This document shows, one piece after another, positions 42,823-54,815 of a DNA stretch of 64,000 nucleotides; within the stretch, counting starts at the first letter, position 1; the number at the start of each line of letters is the position of its first letter. The position numbers and the translations under genes are program-made. Source of the stretch: Paraescarpia echinospica (Eukaryota > Annelida > Polychaeta > Sabellida > Siboglinidae); NCBI GenBank assembly GCA_020002185.1, contig CM034536.1, positions 9,281,284 to 9,345,283 on the forward strand, read 5' to 3'. Under the pieces are notes generated by a model. That model had not been told where the DNA came from. It saw nothing but the letters and a program-made list of their open reading frames with translations, and did not search any database.

Positions 42823-44737
42823 CGGGCCTCGACATTAACACTGGCCCGATGCCTTTTTTGAAGCTGTCTGGCCAGTTCGGGCCACCAGTTCTTATATTTT
42901 TCTGGCTCGATGGGCCACTGGTTTCCGGTTCTCGAACGCCACCGAGACGAAGCGGCGGTCACGGCACGACTGCATCGGTTATTAGATGCAGTTCGTCAGA
43001 AATCAATCGCGCGCGTTCCAATTTTGTTGGTGTGTCGGCGTCTTGTTCTGCCGCCAGTGTGTTTTACGTCAGTGTTCGACCGAGTTTAGTGTCTGCGTTA
43101 ACAGGGTCATCCGCTGAGCGCACCGACCTAGCTCTGTCATACGCGTAGGACAGACTCCGCATCAGCCATCGTTGATCAAGGCTGTATTTCACACAATCGT
43201 AAATCGTTCAGTTTGGTCGACGTACAACTTGCTCCCATTCACGGATCATATTTGATGAACTTTGGAAGTAATATATAGTATATATAGTTTTAACCATTAT
43301 TATGCCTAACCCACGCGGACTCGGCAGTCTTCCAAGTCATCGAACGTTAGCCGATCCAGATCGGTGACTATTTTCAAAACTTGTAACTGGCTCTCCGGTA
43401 AATCTATTGTGCTGGTTGATAAACGGAATATTAATGAAATTTCAGAAGTGTTGTTGTATCTATATAACATTTATTTTAACCATAAATTGCGAGTTTTCGA
43501 AACCGAATTATGCAAGACGCGCGGCCGGGGACGGGGCGCCAACCGCCGTTGACATGTCGGCTACCGCCAACTACGGCGATCTGCGCGCGGCAGCAACGTT
43601 ACGACGTAACTAAATCTATAAATTATTTTCCGCCTGGTAAATGTAATTCCGGCACCGATAAAACTGTTTTATCATCATTGAAATGGTAATATAATATTTA
43701 GGTAAAAATATGCGTTTGTTTGCTGATGATCAATTGAATATTATCTTCGTTTGTAAAATACAGAACTTTGTTAATATTGACGTTCATAGAGGTTGAACAA
43801 AATAATATCAGATTATATAGTTTATTATGATTTTTGTGACAACATTTCCTGGCTTTGCATTGATCGTGTTCCTGGTTGAGTGGTATCTTCAATGACAAAC
43901 GGATGCCAACATTTTACAGTGTTATATGTTATATAATATATAACATATAACACTGCTGTAAAATTTTGCAACATTATAAAACAAATAGCAAGGAAAACAA
44001 TTGTCTCATTCCTATCATCGTAATAATTATTTGTTATTAATAAAAGCGTTCATATCAGCATCACTAAAATATTGGTATACATCATGTAACGTTTTAATAA
44101 TCGTGATGATGAGTAATGGACCGGAAAATAGTTGCAAATATAATTTTGCAATTTCAAAACTTGAAGATTAAATCAGATTGTGTCTTTGATCACAAGTCAC
44201 TCAGATGCACATGCAACGAAATAGCAGGAACATTGTGTTGTCATAAAAATAAGACATTTTACGTTTTATCCAAAGCTTTGATTCCCCTTCACAACCACTC
44301 GGACAAGTTAAAATGTTGGCGGACAAGTAGATTTCAAAACTTACTTGTCCGGCGGACAAGTAAATATTCTGGCTTATTTCTATCGCTGTGAAAGCAGCGT
44401 CAACTCAACTACCGACTGACTAGCTGTCGTCACACTGGCCACACTTTATTTAAACTTGGCAAATATTGTATATATGCATCTGAGTACACACTTGAACAAT
44501 ATTGTTAGATTTGGACATATCACTTTGAACAATCAATATGTGTATAGTAACTTCTAACAACTTTGACTTTGTTGGTAAAATTATAAAAAAGACTATTAAT
44601 GTTTTACACCTCAGTATCAGTGTATTTTTTACGGTAACACAAAATCCGGGCCAGTAACTTTCACAGGCGGGCCACTAACTTTTCAAATCTACTGGCCCCC
44701 TGGGCCAGTGGATTCAAAACCTTAATGTCAAGGCCTG
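42823..44737. mobile_element. Non-autonomous DNA element, GGCCTYGACATTAA ends
   Basis: Left end CGGGCCTCGACATTAA and right end (read inwards) CAGGCCTTGACATTAA match at 14 of 16. GGCCAGT/ACTGGCCC words cluster at both ends. ACTTGTCC/GGACAAGT words at 44297-44365 look like the subterminal part of the 34.8-kb hAT family, so one element may sit in the other. No transposase recognised. It lies in an intron of the ZSWIM-type gene. Confidence 0.6.
43912..43965. repeat. Short palindrome
   Basis: TTTTACAGTGTTATATGTTA and its near-complement fold into a hairpin of about 25 bp. Confidence 0.75.
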
Positions 44738-44807
44738 AGTACTATGATGTACTGTTTGTAAATATTGTTTAAAATTTTATAACAATTATTTATTCGCCAC
44801 AAAAATG

Positions 44808-44961
44808 AAAATATGGTAATTTTATATAACAATGTTTCTAACTTTTATTTATCCATATATATTGTACAGTAATATATTGTAATTATATATGTGAAAACAA
44901 ATTGTAATCTGTCTGGATAAATAAAATTTAGAAATATTGTTATATATAATTACCATATTTT
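44808..44961. repeat. Imperfect inverted repeat, arms about 47 bp
   Basis: AAAATATGGTAATTTTATAT.. at 44808-44854 pairs with 44915-44961 with a few mismatches; AT-rich loop of 60 bases. A small foldback MITE is possible. Confidence 0.7.
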
Positions 44962-45252
44962 TATGATTTTTTAGATGAATCTATACATCCGAAATTTCTG
45001 TTGATGTACACGAGACAAGTCTCTCCGACATTTTAATAATATTATACAGGTGAAATACAGTATTATTTTAAGCAGTAACATTTATTTATATAAAAGACTA
45101 TGTGTACATAAATTATAAAAAAGATGCAGTCAATCTGCTTTACCTCCGACACCTCGTGATTGTGGATGACATCTATTGTTTTCACCTCAAGTTGCTGGTA
45201 GTCGGCTCCGAGTCCAATTTTAATTCTAGCTTGGCATTGTCTCTTTAGTGTC

Positions 45253-46924
45253 CTGAAATGATATTTTAATTATGAACACAGCTGACGTCACTCACAAATT
45301 TTCTGACCTAAACTGTGATCCAACCTTGTACCTGACCGGATAAGTAAGCGCTAATTAAACGCTAACAGTAAGATAACGGTCGGTACATTTCCATAAGCAT
45401 GCTGCATGGGCAAATTGGGCATGGCTCAGCACACTGTTAGTTTCCCCATCGGGGATGGAGATGAGACTAGGCAAGGCACCAGATAAATCAGCACTTTGCT
45501 GTTGGACAATTTGTAATCCAACACAACATTCTCAGGTGGCACTATGGACTCCTGATGCAGTGTTCCAGAAAGTCCAATATGTTTTATAAGAAAATCCAAT
45601 ACAGTCAGTTGTTATGTTATATTCAAATTTATATTGATTTGTTGACCTTATGCCCTATTTACAAAGGTAAACATCAACAAAGTTACCTTATGGTGTGAAT
45701 TCATCAAAGGCCAGACGTCTCAAGCAGTTCAATTACATAATATTACACAGCCTAATTTGCAGACATTCAGAAAACAATGCCACTTGCTTGATTGACCAGA
45801 AAGTCCAGTCAGTAGACAGTATCTGATAACAGGCTCTGGCTATGGCCTATTCCAGCTAATCATTGTCCTCAGACTTCATTAGGGTCAATGACAACATCTT
45901 CATGTGTGTTTAATTAGCTGAAGTAAACAAAAATTATTTATGAATCACCCTGCTACAATGTCACTGGTTCATTTTCGTAAAGATTTTCAAATTGAGGCTT
46001 AACTAATACCATACGCACCCCACCTGAGGCTTAACTAATACCATACGCACGCTCACGGCTAAGCGACAGGTCCTCACTGAATGTGCGTTGCGCTTCTATG
46101 CGACAACGATACTACAGGTATTAATGACCTAAGCTTATTCTAGACATCCTAAGGTTTCCAAAAATGGGCGTTTCAATATAGTTTTTCATCTTCAGTATTA
46201 GCGAAATATCACGTTTAAAAGTTGCCTTGACTTCAAAGCTATTTTACTTACCGAAACTCACAATAAAATGTAAAACTCTTCGACTACAATGGTTTCGTAC
46301 TATTTCTAGGACAGATTCGAATGGTCATCTATCCCATAATTTATGTGACATTACAGCAGGAAGGAAGTCTGACCTCCTTTTGAAAAACAATATGGATGCG
46401 CTCATAGGCTTCGCCAGCGGCTCATTTTTTTTTGTTAGTCTGTCATAATCGGCGATCAAAACACATATTTCCAAGGAAATTCTTTTGCACACATCAAGAT
46501 AAATTCATCATTTACTAATGGTTTATTTTATTTCATTAAATGCATAAATCGAATACATCAGATGATCAGTTGAAGTTGACCCATTTTACAATGCTGACAG
46601 ATACAAATTACAGCGGAGCTCATTACGTCGGACTCTCTAACTGTACTGGATAGAGTAGTACTTCAAATGTGGATTGGCCGTTGCGGCAATGTTCGGTATA
46701 CGGTGCTTGGCACCGTCAATGGTCCTCGAATCACGCATATAGAGTTGTACAAAACTGTCATCTTGCACACGTTTGAGTTTATCGGATAATTGGGAAAAGG
46801 AAAAAATTTGTCACCGACGTTAACACCCAAGAACGCTTTCCTGACTGCCATTTTGTGAAGACGCTGCGTTGAACCTGCGCATGCGTGGCTATGCTATGCT
46901 GGAGTAGGCTTACTGCGCATGCGC
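45253..46924. other. Unassigned region
   Basis: Expected to hold the first exon(s) of the ZSWIM-type gene; none could be shown. Short tandem words (TTAACTAATACCATACGCAC twice near 45999-46050) occur. ORF 46227-46448 plus is unrecognised. Confidence 0.4.
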
Positions 46925-47005
46925 ACCGGAACTCACGGAAGAATAGCCACCTGAATCTGGGTTACGGCAGCCGGAAGAATAACCCCGTCGTTATTATTAT
47001 CATGC
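46925..47005 (-). repeat. Inverted copy of the repeat at 32222-32310
   Basis: Reverse complement of 32222-32310 over about 80 bases with two or three differences. Confidence 0.8.
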
Positions 47006-47245
47006 CGCAACTAAATACCACGTTCGATTTTTCTAACCAAACAGTTGCCTGTTCTCAGCCAAAGCATAATATATTCTGAAGATGTGTTCATAAATGAAGT
47101 TATTTTACTGGAACTAGCTTCGACACCTGCCCGCGGCTTGTGCGATGCCGAACCAAAATATTTCGTACAGTCGTACATTCCGACATGTGCCACATTGATT
47201 GATATCCAAACGACAAACCGTGTAAAATGCATGGCTACAACTCAC

Positions 47246-47392
47246 TCGTGATGAGATCAACACAGGGTATTCGGCAGTATATTCTTTCTTGAACAGTTGG
47301 TCCCCTGTTTTTGTCCTTTTACATTTGGGTACAGAGCCTGTAGACGACCTTTTTCCGAAGATGACATGGCGTTTTCGCATCAGATTACACAA
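47246..47392 (-). CDS. Possible exon, unknown protein
   Basis: Minus-strand text CKRTKTGDQLFKKEYTAEYP ends VLISSR before a strong donor CGA/GTGAGTTG. Basic and open, but unassigned; it could be an upstream exon of the ZSWIM-type gene or of another gene. Confidence 0.25.
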
Positions 47393-49352
47393 TCAAAACA
47401 AAGCTCACGCGCGGGAACTCATTCTCAAACATATTCCTGTGCACGTGACAATTTATGCAACTATGGCTGAATAAGATAATTATTACCGTAATTTCTTCAA
47501 TTACAAATCTCGAAGAATTAATATATGATTTTGTTCAGCTAAGATATATAAAATTCGACTTCGTTTTGATGCAACGGATAAAACCAACGCGAATTACTAC
47601 GTGATGCGATAATTAACGAGATCATACACTTCCGCAACCCACTTCGTTGTCCGGAATTATCGCTCATTCGTTTACAGGCATGGCGTTTTCATTACAATTT
47701 TGTATCCGCTCACGGCCGGCCTCCGATCACTCGATCGATTGAGTGAGACAAATGATAATTTTATTACTGCTCTGGAATGTGTTCCCTTACATCCCCATTT
47801 GTAAAGATGCACTATAACCATAAATTACGTACATTGGACAAATACTGTTACATAGTTAAATGATGTTTACGATTATACACATGTATGCAACTGTGCCTTA
47901 GGTCATTGTAGACTTTATGGTGGCAAACATTTCGCGTGCCACGACTGACAATGACACAATTTCGTCGTTCCGGTATAACCATTATTTAAAGTCAAAATTA
48001 CTGCGATGTGCAACCAATTTGAAAATCATAACCTGCCTGCATAATAGTTCCCACCTTCGTTGGGTGAAAACCTATAAAACCTACAACGGAGGATTCTATT
48101 GTGGCAATTACAGCCGTAAGCGAAACAGTACATGGCTCGTTCGCGTCGCTGGGCACCAAAAAGGGCAAAATAGCATAAAACCAATATGGCAACTGACGAG
48201 ACTTGCGTGCCCTACACCGTAGTTATGGGCTAAATTTGACTTGCACTTTTTTTGCACCGAAAAACACATGGCTCTAATGATTGATTTACGCCTCATAAAA
48301 GCGTAACAGGGAGCACAATATCGTAATAATTACGCCAAAATCGTAATGGTTGGCATCTCTGCATATGTACGTACAACATTTCCCATCTTCTTTTTAGGAT
48401 ATGTATTGTTTGCTTACGTTAAAGTATATCGGGATATCTGGTAACCATGGGGACACAGAAGTAACATAGGGGACAAACTAAAACATAATTTCATATTGAT
48501 GCATATTATAATGCAGATAACAATACGTACCGCAGTAATGACTCTCAGACATGTTGTAGTTAACAACAATAGTTATGATCTGGTTCACTGTTGATTTAAT
48601 CGAGGATATGAGAACGGTCCGATCTTTCACAATTGAAATGTAGGCAGTGGTAATCGCCATTCTGTTTTTCATGTATAATTACATGCAGTCATGCATGCAT
48701 GTGTATCCCCGCTCGTCTAGTGTCATTAGTGTAACTAGGGGCAAAATGCACACCTTAAGGCAAGTTGGTCCGTGAATAGCAATGGTAAACAGCAGACGGA
48801 ACACAAGCACACGTTCCTATAGCTACTCACCTTTTCTGTCATTCTGCTATGTTCGATTTTCAATAAATATTGCATAACGACAAATTACATAAGTTTGTGA
48901 AAAAATCAAAATAGGCCTTTTTTCCCATGGGGTGGGCAAAACTATATCAATTATGTGAGCATATTTGGTGGGTGTGCTTAAACTTTATATATGACGAACT
49001 GTTAATAAAATGCAGTTGGTCTTAATGTGGGGCGTTGTCTGGCGAAAGCTAGGGACACTAGATGATGACGTTAGATGATGCAGACAATTAAAATGTTGAC
49101 GTCGGTTTTTATTGATAAAAAATACACCTTATTCAAGTTATTTTGTGATAAAAAGATATTGTCTATCTGACGAACGCTATCAAGCCGACATGGGTTAACT
49201 TATTAACAAATTACTGTAGCAACATTTGGCTATGAATTCTTCGAAACGCGATTAAGTACAATAAATTTCATTAGAGTATAACAATATATATAAAGGAAAG
49301 TCGGTTTAGACAGAAGGCTACGCGCCTTCACATAGGTGATTGATGATGCTCC
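47393..49352. other. AT-rich region, no gene seen
   Basis: Only short frames without recognisable motifs. Confidence 0.5.
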
Positions 49353-49620
49353 CTAATTCTCGTCGGAGTCGCAGTTATGGCACAAAACATTGGCATTCCT
49401 GGCGTGCACGCCTCATGCGCCCCAACCTTTGCACATCATGCCCTGAAGCCAGATTTCTCGACACCAACTGCAAGATTCTGTGCAGACTGTGCAGCAGTAG
49501 GCATCTCTTCCAGTAGCAGTAGTTTGCTTTGCCTTTTTCGCTGGACACTTCCCTTTGCTTTCACCTTTACCTTTCTTATATGTTACGGCAGCGCTACCTT
49601 TTTATATATTTTTTGAACGG
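49353..49620 (-). pseudogene. pogo/Jerky-type transposase C-terminus with PHD-like finger
   Basis: In alternating frames: CCTVCTES, REIWLQGMMCKGW, HEACTPGMP and VLCHNCDSDEN before TAG (49353-49355). The order C-x2-C, W-I/L-Q-C, W-x-H-x2-C, C-H-N-C-D-S-D is the usual end of invertebrate pogo-like transposases. One expected Cys is Gly (LQG). Catalytic domain not seen nearby. Confidence 0.65.
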
Positions 49621-50249
49621 AGATGATGTTTGCCACCTCTGACTTGTTATGACTTTAGATCAGTCATTAAATTCAATGAACATCCTTATGTCATCCTTTT
49701 GTCACGTATGTGAATAGACACAGGAACATTGTTCAAGCAATGTTCTGCAGTACAACTTGCCAAATGGCTGGATTGACTTGTAGATGCCTGTGTGTCACAT
49801 GCTCAAGCCCTGGTATCTGACAGAACAAACATCATTGCGTGATGATGTCCAATAAAACCGGTTTGGTCCTGTTTTGTGCACGCACTTCACTTCTGCCTCT
49901 TCGCTGTCTTCATCAGTGATAATACTAGGATACGAGGCATTGTCGTATGTAACAACGACGTGTTTGTCGATTAGGGAAGAACCCTGCTCGCATCAGGTTG
50001 TTGTGGCGATGAGCAGGATAGCGGCTTTGAGGTGCATTGGGGAGTGAAGGTGAACCGCGTTGGGTTGAAACACATACATAGTTCCCCTCTCTTGCATAGG
50101 CAACTCAGCTCTCTTTAGGATAATGAATTGGCTGATGTTGATACCAGTTGATGCATCTTCAGGTATCAGGAACCGTGGTGAGGGTGAGCTCTGAAACCTC
50201 TGCAGCATGTTTATCAATAACATCTGTGAGTAGCAGATGCAGCTGAATG

Positions 50250-50936
50250 TTTCACTGTGCGTCTTGTAATATGCCGGACATGGTCTCAGTATCTGTGCGA
50301 CCTTTCCCTCGGAGTACAAGACTGTCTGCTACGCGCTTTACAGTGGCACCTACCCCGTCAGGCACACCTTTACCATGTCCCTCCTCATGGAAGTTTCATG
50401 TTCCTGCAATGAAAAAAAATTAAATATACACAAAGTAGTAGCTTCTATTAGTATAATATATGCTGTAGATGCAAATGCAATTGTCTTAGCAGCATCAGTG
50501 CCAATAACCATAAACGAGGGACTGGATGGGTTGGTGGTTCTTTAATTCGTTATTTAATTTAAAAAGTATCGCTGCTAATTCGGAATTCCATAAAAAGTAA
50601 ATTCGATAAAATTGCACCTAAACAATTACTAATTGAATATCATTTACCGCTCCGCTACCTACAAATCCAGTCACACTACACCGCAGATTCGTTATTCTGT
50701 ATAATAATACTTTATACGATATAACGTTCGCGTCAATTCGATAGTCGTTAGAGTGGGCTGTGGCCTGGACATATGAGCCTCATTATGTGTGTGTGCGTGC
50801 GCGTGCGCGTGAGTGCGTGTGCATGTAATTGATTTTTTTTCACAACATGCAATGCATGTACTAAGGTGAAACTTACCAAATGTAATTCCTCTTTCGGCCA
50901 GGTACTTGGTGAAGAAATAGAAGTTTGCCTTCTGTC
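50250..50936 (-). pseudogene. Relic of a spliced transposon gene (HGKG motif)
   Basis: Exon ending 50877 reads RQKANFYFFTKYLAERGITF before GTAAGT; the next begins at 50403 after TTTTTTCATTGCAG and reads a TGA, then NFHEEGHGKGVPDGVGATVK and RVADSLVLRGKGRT. The joined phase is correct, and the TGA replaces the Trp usual before N-F. F-x-E-x-x-H-G-K-G-x-x-D-G-x-G is characteristic of a widespread uncharacterised transposase family. Further text down to about 50000 is broken by stops. Confidence 0.55.
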
Positions 50937-51079
50937 TATATTGTACGAATAGTAAAGTAAGACTTCCGACAAACATGATAATATACACGGTGCTGTAAAC
51001 ATCGGGTCAATGTGGAAGCATCATTATGAAATTTATTTAATGATGTGGAGGATAGCCGATGTGATAAAGTTTGTTATGA

Positions 51080-51725
51080 TTGTTCCACTGGCAACAAGGG
51101 AATGACTGTTTAACAAGATTTAACAATCTTTCCAAAGAAATTACATTAGGAGGAAAGAAGTTAAACTTTGCCACCTCTTGTAAATATCTTGGACATGTCA
51201 TTTCTAATAACTTGTCAGATGAGTCTGACATGCAAGCCAAAGTGAGACTTTTGTATGCCAAGAGTAATGTGTTACGTCAAAAATTCCACTTTTGTTCAAC
51301 TGCTGTAAAAAATAAGCTATTTACAGCGTATTTTGGTAATATCTATGTGTGCGCTATGGGTGAACTTTAGAAAAGTTTATTTTCAGCAGTTCGTTGTTGC
51401 ATATAACAACTCTTTCAGGATGTTTAAAAATTTGCCCATGAGATATAGCGCTAGCCACATGTTTGCTACAGCTAATGTCAGCTCGGGTAAATGTGTAATC
51501 AGAAAGGCTATTTTTAGCCTAATGAATAGGATTGACATATTTTTAATCCCATTATTTATAGCATTAAAACTAGCGACATGTTTTGTACTTCGAAACAGCG
51601 GCACCGGTGGGTCCGGGATTTAAATAATTTTTAAACATGTTCTTATCGATGTATTTTTATATTTATTTATATACTTTTATTTATGTATTTTTATATAATG
51701 ACATGACGATTGTCTGAAATAAATA
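51080..51725 (+). pseudogene. LINE D: RT C-terminal end (plus strand)
   Basis: 51080-51350 reads KKLNFATSCKYLGHVISNNL and YAKSNVLRQKFHFCSTAVKN; after a shift near 51355 it continues CALWVNFRKVYFQQFVVAYN, NSFRMFKNLPMRYSASHMFA. This is the part after the RT palm in jockey-like LINEs. The tail TGAAATAAATACATTATTATTG looks like a LINE 3' end. It is the only clear plus-strand LINE in the window. Confidence 0.8.
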
Positions 51726-51779
51726 CATTATTATTGCGTGGTCGCTCCATCGCTTGGGAAATGGATAGTGTCAACTTGT

Positions 51780-52167
51780 GGATGTTCTAGTTAAATGCAA
51801 TCCAATACAGGATGCAAGTGTGCCCATATCGAAGCAGGACTGTGTTGCAAATTGTCCGACCGAGAGCTTTTTATTTCACTTGCCATCTTGCACACATAAT
51901 TTTCCGCAAAGTCCACAGCACCAGGCATTCGTTTGCAATCATGTTCTGCCTGAGTTCTCTATAGAATCGATACTGGTGTCTGATGATGAAGTAATGCCGC
52001 TTGAATCTCTCTAGTTGACTCCTATATCCGTCTACTAGATCACCAATAGAACCTTTGACATTCTGCTTAGTAGAGAGTGTGACCAATTTCGGCACGCCCT
52101 TAATCATTCTCTCTTCTGTCACTGTCATCCATTGCACCCACGCTGTTTCTGTGTTTAAGTCGGTCAC
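51780..52167 (-). pseudogene. Transposase-like gene, 3' half split by Gypsy-3
   Basis: Continues from 56648 across Gypsy-3: VTDLNTETAWVQWMTVTEER, STKQNVKGSIGDLVDGYRSQ, FKRHYFIIRHQYRFYRELRQ and, after a shift near 51915, VDFAENYVCKMASEIKSS. The D-F-A-E-N-Y-x-C-K motif marks a common but, to me, unnamed invertebrate transposon family. Confidence 0.65.
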
Positions 52168-52277
52168 TGTTATGTCTTACGCCATCTTTATTAGACACGT
52201 CAGCAGAGCCCGGGAGCTGTCCTTATTCCAGAGCCATGGGGAGCATTCATAATGCTCTACAAATCAAATATTCTACA
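52168..52277 (-). repeat. 3' LTR of Gypsy-3
   Basis: TGTTATG to TCTACA on the plus strand. On the minus strand it is preceded by the purine tract GAAAGGGAGGGG (52289-52278). Confidence 0.93.
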
Positions 52278-52475
52278 CCCCTCCCTTTCAAATGTTGTTC
52301 CCTTAAAACATGTTAATACCCCGGCTGCGCTACGCCACATATACTATATGACAACCGTCAACACAGTCCACGGATTCAGCGTCCATTAATTAGTCCTTGT
52401 TAACAATGCCATTTTAGTAGCCATTAACCATTAACGTCTATGTCCATAATTAAACTGGACACCGTCTTTTAAACG

Positions 52476-54815
52476 TCACAGATCCAGCTTCTCCGGAGGT
52501 CTTCTGGTTCTTGTGGACCTTCTCACGAGTCGTTCCTCTGCCATTGGTATCTGCGCTGGACTTGCCGGTCTCACGGGATAGTTCACTGCCATCGGTGTTT
52601 GCAATGAACTTGGCTGGTTGTCTTCTTCTACTTCTGTTGTTGGTCTAGTCGATTCAACCACTGGTAACTCCACCGCACCCAGAGGTACCATGGCGACGTC
52701 AGAAGCCCTGATTTGGTAGCTGTGTCTCCGCCATACATCGCCGTCTTGCACGCGCACTGCATACAATCTGGTATCCCTCTTCTCTTGGACGGTACCGGGT
52801 ACCCACTTTTGGTCGTTGCGATAGTTTCTTACCGCTACTCTGTCCCCAGCTTCAAAGTCTCTGTGTTGCCCTGTCTTCTCATCTACTGTCTTGGCCTGAC
52901 GGTTCTCCACCGTCTTCCTCGTGTTTGGTAGTATGGCATCTAATCTTGTTCGCAGGGCTCGACCCATCAGTAACATCGCCGGAGTCTCGCATGTTGTTGC
53001 ATGTGGTGCGTTTCTGTAGGCCAACAGAAATCTGGCCAGATGTCGTTTCACAGCACCCGAGTCACCTCTTGCTGATCGCATGGCTTGTTTAAATGTCTGA
53101 ACAAAGCGTTCCACCTGCCCGTTGGTCGCAGGGTGGTAGGGTGCAGAAAATGTGTGCCTGATGTTGTTTGCTTTCATGAAGTTTCGGAAAACTTCGCTTG
53201 TGAATTGACTTCCGTTGTCACTGTGCAAGTGTTCTGGAAGACCGTACCTTGCAAACACATCTCGTAACAGTTCTACGGTTCTTTCTGATGATGCTGAGGC
53301 TGTTGGTAGTACCTCAGGCCATTTGCTATGTGCGTCGACCGCTATTAAGAACATCCGTCCCATAAACGGTCCAGCGTAATCTACATGGATACGCTGCCAT
53401 GGTTTTGCAGGCCATTCCCACGGGTGAAGTGGCACGGTAGGCGCTTCAAACTGGACTCTCTGGCAGCCTTGACATTTCCGTGCCAGAGATTCTATATCTT
53501 TATCTATCTCAGGCCACCAAACGTAGCTACGAGCCAGTCCCTTCATTTTTACAACCCCGACATGTCCATCGTGTAACTCCTGGATGATTTGACTGCGCAA
53601 CTTCTGTGGCACTAGGACGCGTATTCCCCACATAACGCATCCGTGGAATACACTCAGCTCGTAGCGCTTGGCAAAGAATGGTTCAAGTCCCTCTGGACTG
53701 ATCGTCGGCCATCCTTGCTGGGTTCTCTCCAGAACTTTTGACATGACTGGGTCCTTGCTGGACTCTGTCTTGATGTTTGCTGCCGTGACAGTAAGGGTCT
53801 CCATGTGGTCCATGTAGAACATCTCCACCACATCAAGGTATGTCTCCCCCGTTTTCAATGGTAACCTCGAAAGTCCGTCTGCATTTGCGTGTTTCAAAGA
53901 GCTTTTATAGACTATCTCATAGTCGTGTGCTGCTAGTTGTAGGGCATATCGTTGCATTCGTGCAGCCGCCATTGCTGGAATACTCTTCCCTGGATGAAAA
54001 ATAGCTGTGAGGGGTTGGTGATCCGTCACCAGCGTGAATCGTCTTCCAAACAGGTATTGGTGGAATTTTCTGACTCCCCACACGAGTCCCAGTGCTTCTT
54101 TGTCTATATGGCTGTAATTCCGTTCAGCCTTGTTTAAAGTTCGCGAAGCGAACGCGACTGGTCTCTCCAACCCATCTGACATCGTATGACTGAGTACGGC
54201 CCCCAACCCATATGCAGATGCATCGCACGCTATTCTGATGGGCAAGTTCGGATCGTAGTGGACGAGAACTTGGTCCGATGTGATCAGTCTCTTTGCTTCA
54301 CCGAACGCTTGTTCACACTCCTTTGACCACATCCATTTCTGATCCTTCGCTAGTAACTGGTTTAGGGGATGTAAGACACTGGCCAGGTTGGGTAAAAACC
54401 TGTGGTAGTAATTCACCAGCCCAAGGAATCCTTTTAAACTACTAACATCTTCGGGGCGTGGTGCCTTCTGCACGGCTTCTATTTTTGCCTTTGTCTTGTG
54501 CAGACCCTCATGATCAATCTCGTGGCCACAGTACTTGATCCGTTCCATGAAGAACCGGCACTTCTTCACATTGATCCGCAGATCCTTCTCTGCCAGCCTC
54601 TTGAATACTGCTTCCAGGTTTTCCAGATGCTCAGTGTCAGACTTCCCCGTGACAATGATATCATCCAACATCACCTCCACGCCAGGGATTCCATGTAAAG
54701 TCTGCTCTATTGCTCTCTGCCATATCGAGGGTGCCGTCTTGATCCCGAACGGCAACCTATTATACTGAAACAGGCCCTTGTGCGTGTTGATTGTGAGGTA
54801 TTGTATAGAGTCCTA
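52476..54815 (-). CDS. Pol of Gypsy-3: RT, RNase H, integrase
   Basis: Downstream of the TAG: RLPFGIKTAPSIWQRAIEQT, catalytic VMLDDIIVTGKSD (Met for the usual Tyr region), CGHEID, GFLGLVNYYHRFLPN; RNase H ACDASAYGLGAVLSH, NYSHIDKEALGLVWGV and VTDHQPLTAIF; integrase HDGHVGVVKMKGLARSYVWW with CQGCQ, Asp in HVDYAGPFMG, Asp in HSDNGSQFTSE and Glu in NGQVERFVQTFK, then a C-terminal part with WVPGTVQEKRDTRLYAV. All catalytic residues are present over 759 codons. No chromodomain. Confidence 0.93.

Larger units (their letters stand above)
41640..45252 (-). pseudogene. ZSWIM/MULE-type gene, three upstream exons
   Basis: Exon 45252-45144 (109 nt, after TTTCAG): RTLKRQCQARIKIGLGADYQ, VIHNHEVSE. Exon 42001-41816 (186 nt): EVYKHLPRQRRLGPDHLKQA, ending IAQ before GTGAGT. 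Exon 41756-41640 (117 nt): KKVTLRDMSNMSTNVKK, then a one-base loss in an A run shifts to DVGYNDLVKLTERRNDIP. Phases agree at every junction if that base is restored. The HNHEVS and LPRQRxL motifs mark the FLYWCH/FAR1-like DNA-binding part that precedes the MULE core. The first exon(s) right of 45252 were not found. The 59-bp intron 41815-41757 is short; the 3.1-kb one holds a DNA transposon. Confidence 0.75.

Noticed and set aside
42777..43148. Plus-strand ORF of 123 codons
   Set aside because: No recognisable motif; it spans the end of a transposon and has no splice or homology support.
47700..48300. Host gene suggested by ORFs at 47917-48222 and 48192-47998
   Set aside because: Overlapping open frames on both strands without motifs, splice signals or codon bias.
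50685..50830. CA/GT-rich ORF ending HAHALTRTRTHTH
   Set aside because: Translation of a simple repeat downstream of a real exon donor.
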